A DNA stretch of 64,000 nucleotides from Apus apus (taxonomy: Eukaryota > Chordata > Aves > Apodiformes > Apodidae). The position numbers and the translations under genes are program-made. Location: positions 35,023,501-35,087,500 of the forward strand of contig NC_067287.1 of assembly GCF_020740795.1 (NCBI RefSeq). The letters are read 5' to 3'. Of the stretch, positions 58,401 through 64,000 are shown one piece after another (position 1 is the stretch's first letter; the number at the start of each line of letters is the position of its first letter). The notes under the pieces were generated by a model that was not told the DNA's origin, made no database searches, and saw only the letters and a list, made by a program, of their open reading frames with translations.

Positions 58401-61400
58401 GTGTCCCTGTCCATGGCAGAGGGCTTGGAACGAGATGATCTTTAAGGTCCCTTCCAACAGAAACCATTCTGTGATTCTATGAGTAACCAAACAGTACCTG
58501 CCTGGCTGCTTGGAAGGGCACAGACGGAGTTTGTCATGACGTAAAACACTACACTTCAGGGTCTGCAGGGACAAGGGGTGGAGAGTGCAACAAACCTATT
58601 TGAACAGTTGCAAACTTCTTGGTTTGGGTGTTTTGCAGGAGCTTGGGGTGGAGTTTCACTGAGTTTTATTAATGCCCTGTCAACCTCCAGGGGCTGGGAA
58701 GCAGCGGAGTTTATAAGGCACATATATTCAAACATAGACATCCATACATACATATATATTTTTTTAATACCAGAATCAGTAATTAAAAGCTTACCAATTG
58801 AAAATTAAATTGAGTCAAATTCCCCAACAGAAAACTTCCCAGCAACAACAGCTAGGTAAAATGATGGGATGAAAATTGTTTACAGCTATTTCAGTTTCAA
58901 TAAAAAAGAGCATGGGTCGATATATTTAAATCCAACATCTAAAGTTACATTCCTAACCCATATTTAGCAGTATGAATGAAACCCTGTTACGGGAGAGCTT
59001 TCCTATTTTGGGAAGTCTTTATGCACACTTTCTATTTCATGCGAAAAGGAAAGCATTTAAATGATTTCCTTTATCAGTGGCCTCCATATGCTGGTTCTCA
59101 AAGGCACTGGATTTATCTCTTTGAAGTAGATTCTTATGAAATCAATGTTAACTATAAAATGAATTCACGCTGTCCTCACTTTACAAGATGTTACAAAGGC
59201 AGTTCATTGTTGTTTGTAAACAAATATCTTAATTAAAACAAACGCATTTCACATCTTAGCAAAATAGAAAAGCTAGCCATAAACCACTCATTAATCAGCA
59301 GTTGACATCAAGCATCCAACTCTTCTTGATCTACCATTTAATTAAGCATGTGAGGTTATCCTGGGTACAGAACTGCCTCTTAGATTTTCTATTCTACTAT
59401 AATGTATTGACTGTGTATGAAACTGTCATTCAGAAGAGTAATGCAAAGTTTTTATTTAATGTGCATTCAACACCTATCTCAAAAGCTTTGACATTCCTGG
59501 CTCTGAGATTCCCTTACAGGTTACAACTTGTCAGAACTTTTGCCTTTCATTAAAACCTCTCAGTCTGCTTTCAGCAGCTTAAAAATCTTCATGTAATTCC
59601 AGGTTAGAAATCAGGATCCTCACTCACAAGGAACATTACTCTGGCGTTGCAAGAAGGTAGTCTTGCTCAAAGGTAAGTTATTACTGCTGTACATCAGATC
59701 TCTAAAGAAAAACAGCAGATCTATGTGGGACTCTAAACAAGTTGTAAATCCATCTTATGGAAATCCAACCAAGCCATGTTGAATATATTCTGAAATAATA
59801 CATGTATCCACAGAGCGAAAACAGAAGGTAATATGAAGCTAGCTTTTCTTTCATTCCCTGGTAACAATTCTCCTCCCACATCCTAGTGACAGGGGCCAAG
59901 AATTGAAAGAATGGAATTCATGAAAAAGCAACGTATAAAACACTTAGAAAACTGCGTATTATTAACACCTATGAATTTAAACTTACCCCAAAGCCCTCAT
60001 GTTTATCATCTATGCAAATATGACATTCCCTGGCCTTGTAAACTAAAAAGGTCTTAGAAACTGGAAACAATTGGGGTTTTGTGCTTAAGTAAAACGGAGA
60101 GCAGTAGTTAGTCCTGGCAGACTCCCTTCCTCCCCTTCCCAAAACCAGAATTCAGCTCTGCTATCAGTTAGGAAGCAAAATTATAGCTCAGAGTGGAAAA
60201 TTAGGACACAATCTTGCAAAAACAAACAGCTTCCTCTTATAACATGGCTCAAAGACATGCAATAAACCCCAGCCCTTAAGCAGTGCTTTCTATAGTGTGG
60301 CCTGCAGAACCACACCGATGCTGCTCAATTAGCCACGAGAAAAAATGTTAGGGAAAACGGAAAATAATCTAGAACAGATCAGATCTGGAGATACTAGCCA
60401 TAGTATTTTTTTTCTTCCTGTCTTCTCTCTGCATTACTGCTCCCCTCCCCACTAAGTATTTGTTGCAAAAGCAGATTTCCCATCTTCTTGCTTTTCAACC
60501 AGTAAACTAAGGGGAAAAAAAATGAAGGGGGGGGAAGAAATATTTCCTATCTTTTCACATTTATTGTGAAAGCTTCCAGGCACAATAAACCCTGTGGACA
60601 TGGAAAAATACAGAAGTGCTTCTTCATTAGGCTTGAGGTTGCTGGAGGATAATCAGTAAAACATGTCTCTTAAAAATCAGAGGAAAAACATTAAAGTATT
60701 TCAGAAGGGAAAAATCATACCAAATGATACAAAAGGACTGTATTCAGATGGGGGAAGGCGGACTGGGGAAAAAGGGCACAAGACTTTCCACAAGTAGACA
60801 GAGCTACTTATTTTGCAGAAAAATCTACTGTGAGCAGCTTTTCTCTCTAATCAATTGAGTACATGTATTTTGGAGTGAGCAGCTGTGCCTTCGAAGAACA
60901 CCATTGATGCACCTTCTGATTCTGGAAGACCATACATGCAGTCCATGAAGAAAAACTCTGTTCCCTCCAACTTTAAAGGTTTCCCAAATAACCAGCTCAG
61001 GACCAGACTTCCTTGTGGTAAGCTGTAAACAACCAGAACTTCTAACCACATCAGGTACATGCACAAAAGACATTAATAAGGATGTGGGGTTGGCCTGGAA
61101 GGATACAATACACAGCTCCCAGACCAAAACTGTGCTGTTGAAAGAAACTTTAAACTCATATCCTCCCCCAGTTCACCTTGGTTTAAATCTTTGATCCTTT
61201 CTATGGATACTCTTCCATCTTCATAAACCACAAAGAAGATGTGATGAAAAAGTTCCCAGTAAACTCAGCTGGTGAAATGTTATGTATGTTGCATCTGAAG
61301 TGGTTGATGGTAGTTGTGAATTCCTGAAGTATTCCAGAATACCTACAGTCAGCTTTGTGATACACTTTGTGATACAGCACCTGACATCTGCCTGTGAGAA

Positions 61401-64000
61401 ACCAGAGAGAAGTACCACCATAACCCCTGTGTAGTGTCTTGGGAATTTCCTACACCTGAAGGCTGGAACAGTACTAGAATACACTAGTAAATTACTGATG
61501 GAAAATTGGTGCTTTGCCTAAGAAAACTGACATGAAAACAGACAGGTTAAAGACATTCAGAAGCTGATGCTAATAGCAAAGTGACCAAATTCCTGAAAAG
61601 AGCCAACTGTTTTTTCATATTTCTTTTTAGCAAATATTCAAAGGAGCAAATGTGTTTTGATTAAGCTCTTGAAATGAAATGAGGCTTTCCAGTTACTCTG
61701 GGAACTGAGAAGTACAGTAAATACTGTGAATTGTTAACTAGAAGAATTGCCTTCACCAACAGATGAAGGATCTCTCCTGTCTTGAGGACAGCAGCTATGT
61801 AATGCACAAGGTATGAACAATGGTTTAAATATCTTATAACAGCTATTTGCAACTAAACATCAAAGGTATTGAAATAGATGGATAAAGACAATCTTACTTG
61901 AGACTCAAAGTATTGAGATACAGCTCAAAAGAGCTTACGTCAACACTCATTGAGCAAAACTCTTTTCAGGATAATGAGAATGAACAGGTTCAAAATGCCA
62001 AAAATAGCTTCAGGGGCTTTTTTGTTTCCCTACTGTGAAGTACTGGAGCTGGAATCAGCTTCTCCCTCCTGATGGGAAACAGACTGTTTTCAGGTATATA
62101 CAGTAACTGCAGGTTCCTCCCTCTTTGCACGTCAGATTGAAACCTCCTCCTTCCAAAAAAAGGATAAAAAGCACCACAGTGATGACAATGACCAGCCACC
62201 AGTGTGATTATACTCAAGTGAAATGCAATCAGTATAGCGTGATACAGGCAAAACCAAAATATTTTTTCATCACTTCATTAACAGAACCTTACAACATTTA
62301 TAATTGAGTATTATGAAGAATATCACAGAGGAGGAGCCTTTCCAGGTCAGTGTAAGCTTTCACTATGAAAATTAAGTCACAGGCAAGGAAACAAGTATTC
62401 TCTCACCCACATGATCATGTTATTTCTGGAAAGCACTAAGAGTCAATTCCCTAGGAGAGGAAGGTATTTCAAAGAACAGAAATCCACTTAGCAGAAATAA
62501 AAATGGATGTTAATTTTGTTTGTTTCTTTTGCCCAGGTGATCCGAAGAGCCTCAAAGTGGTAGAGCTCAAGAAACAGCCTATCTCAGTTTCTGCACTGGT
62601 GAATAATTTGATTTACCTCTGCCTTTCAGAATGAAAAGTGCAGCCTTTTAGCCACAAAGACGAATCTTAGTTAAGCTGGAGAAATGAAGAAAACCATTCC
62701 AAGCTGAAGATAATGATAAATTCAAGTAAGAGACAGCCTGTCTTCACTGCAATGTTCATTTAAGCATTGCCTCAGCTTGTGTACACAGACAAGAGTCTTC
62801 TGCTTAAATTAGGCAGTACTTTAACTCTGAGCTTTCTTGCCCAGCAGCAGAGTCCAACCACTAGTGATTCTTGCACTGCCAAAGCAGCAAGGCCTTAGCT
62901 GACACACATCGCTAACTTTGTCACGCCTGCTGCTTCACTGCTGTTCAGCAGGAAGAACATGAAAACGATGAAAAAAAACAACCCACAAACAAAGGGTTGC
63001 ACTGAGTCAGGCTATACGCAGCCTCATGCTTCTTACCAGTGTCAGGATAAGTGTCTTGTAACAGGGCAGGCCTGGAGGCAGCAGTGCTTCTCCAGAACAC
63101 TCCCCTCAGCTGCCAGCAACAGCACCTTGGGGATTTCCTGAACCAAAGGTGATGTCTTTGTACTTAATAATCCTCTAGGGATTCTTTCCATTAGAGCAAC
63201 TAAACAAACTGAGTAAGCCTTAAGTGGAAAGATAACTTAAGGAATTCAGAAGCCCCAAGAAGAAGGGTAAAGGACTGGCAGGCAGAGTTAGAAACTTGAC
63301 TGTCCCTGGCAAGGAGAAAAAAGAAAACCCTCACAGAGAACTTCAGTCCAATTTTCAGATTACCCACTACCCTTCAAAAATCAGTTTCTCATAGTTTTTT
63401 CTTTTTCAGTTCATGTAATCACAAGATAAGAATTCCAAAGGCAGAGCCTATTACTCAGAAGTTCAAACATATCAGCTAAAAGAATGTGGATTCTCCTACG
63501 CTGGGAAAAGCCTAAAGTGCTGTTTCTTCATTGAAGTATTTTGCAAACTCAAATATTTAGGTGATCCTAACTTTGTTGGCAAGTCATTATGCTTTGGTTG
63601 GACTGAAGTACAGGATTTACCATTCTGACAATATGTAAAAGAAACTGAAAACTAGTTTTTACTTTGCATTTTTTCTCCTCTGTTTCCCAGGCCTATAGAG
63701 TTTAAGGAAACAGCAGCTATTTGATAGCACCATGCTACACTGAAGCTTCCCTAACTGAAGCTATAAACACATGACAGGGCACAGCTCTTTTCCAATTTAA
63801 GTTGAAGCTTCCTTGATTTCTTCCCAACTTCTGCTTTTCAAGAAACAGCCAAAGAAATTTCTTTTAAAATATTTATTTTTCCTTAAACACCACTGTCACT
63901 CTTACTGAAGAGAAAAACAAAATTGTTCCTGACTTTAAGTGACAGAAATGTAGGTAGGTGCTACAAAGCTCCTACCAAGCTGCTGTGTTTGTGTGAAGCT
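49450..64000 (-). other. KANSL1L: KANSL1L intron 2 (continues past window)
   Basis: At least 14.5 kb with no minus-strand frame long enough for the large N-terminal exon and no sequence for its acidic Asp/Ser tract. It contains a GC-rich stretch (57,870-58,380), a CR1 end (58,390-58,482), poly(A/T) runs (51,461-51,476 and 57,767-57,778) and an unexplained open region at 60,825-61,484. The rest is AT-rich. Confidence 0.75.
58390..58482 (+). mobile_element. CR1 3'-end fragment
   Basis: AGAGTGGGAGGTGTCCCTGT, CCATGGCAGAGGGCTTGGAA, TTTAAGGTCCCTTCCAAC and the tail CCATTCTGTGATTCTATGAG form a well-preserved avian CR1 3' terminus. Whether the GC-rich DNA upstream is part of the same insertion is unclear. 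Confidence 0.9.

Noticed and set aside
57718-58574. Minus-strand frames of 92-128 codons around the CR1 end
   Set aside because: They lie in a GC-rich stretch and antisense to the CR1 terminus, where stop codons are scarce. No protein family recognised.
1-64000. CRISPR arrays, bacterial operons, tRNA or rRNA genes
   Set aside because: No direct-repeat/spacer pattern, Shine-Dalgarno-spaced gene cluster, tRNA cloverleaf or rRNA sequence was seen. The window is vertebrate nuclear DNA.

Overview
This is a eukaryotic nuclear window, most likely from a bird. The evidence is multi-exon genes with GT-AG introns, a CpG-island promoter, and truncated CR1 (chicken repeat 1) LINE copies whose 3' ends carry the avian-type 'ATTCTATG' tail. 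The species cannot be named from the sequence alone. All gene calls come from exon-by-exon translation, with splice phases checked at every junction.

Positions 1-3,565 (+ strand) hold a complete, very compact RPE gene (ribulose-5-phosphate 3-epimerase). It has six coding exons joining to a 228-residue protein, starts in a CpG island and ends at a variant poly(A) signal. Intron 2 contains a striking 0.7 kb GC-rich minisatellite built in a strict 10-bp register. Positions 3,565-7,740 are intergenic with no supportable gene.

Positions ~7,740-64,000 (- strand) hold KANSL1L, a paralogue of the NSL-complex scaffold KANSL1, pointing towards RPE in a tail-to-tail arrangement. The 3' UTR and thirteen coding exons are present (called here exons 3-15 by comparison with my recollection of the human gene), encoding 640 C-terminal residues with the complete PEHE region. 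The large N-terminal coding exon and the promoter are not in the window, so 49,450-64,000 reads as intron. One intron (exon 13 to 14) uses a GC-AG donor that competes with a GT four bases further on. RPE next to KANSL1L matches the gene order I know from mammals (2q34 in human).

The rest is intron sequence with a few CR1 fragments, simple repeats and some unexplained GC-rich or open stretches. RPE acts in the cytosolic pentose phosphate pathway and KANSL1L is a nuclear chromatin protein. Nothing indicates that they work together beyond being neighbours. I found no CRISPR array, bacterial operon or clearly new system. The best leads are the GC-AG splice site, the 10-bp-register minisatellite, and two unexplained intronic segments at 16.1-17.2 kb and 60.8-61.5 kb.
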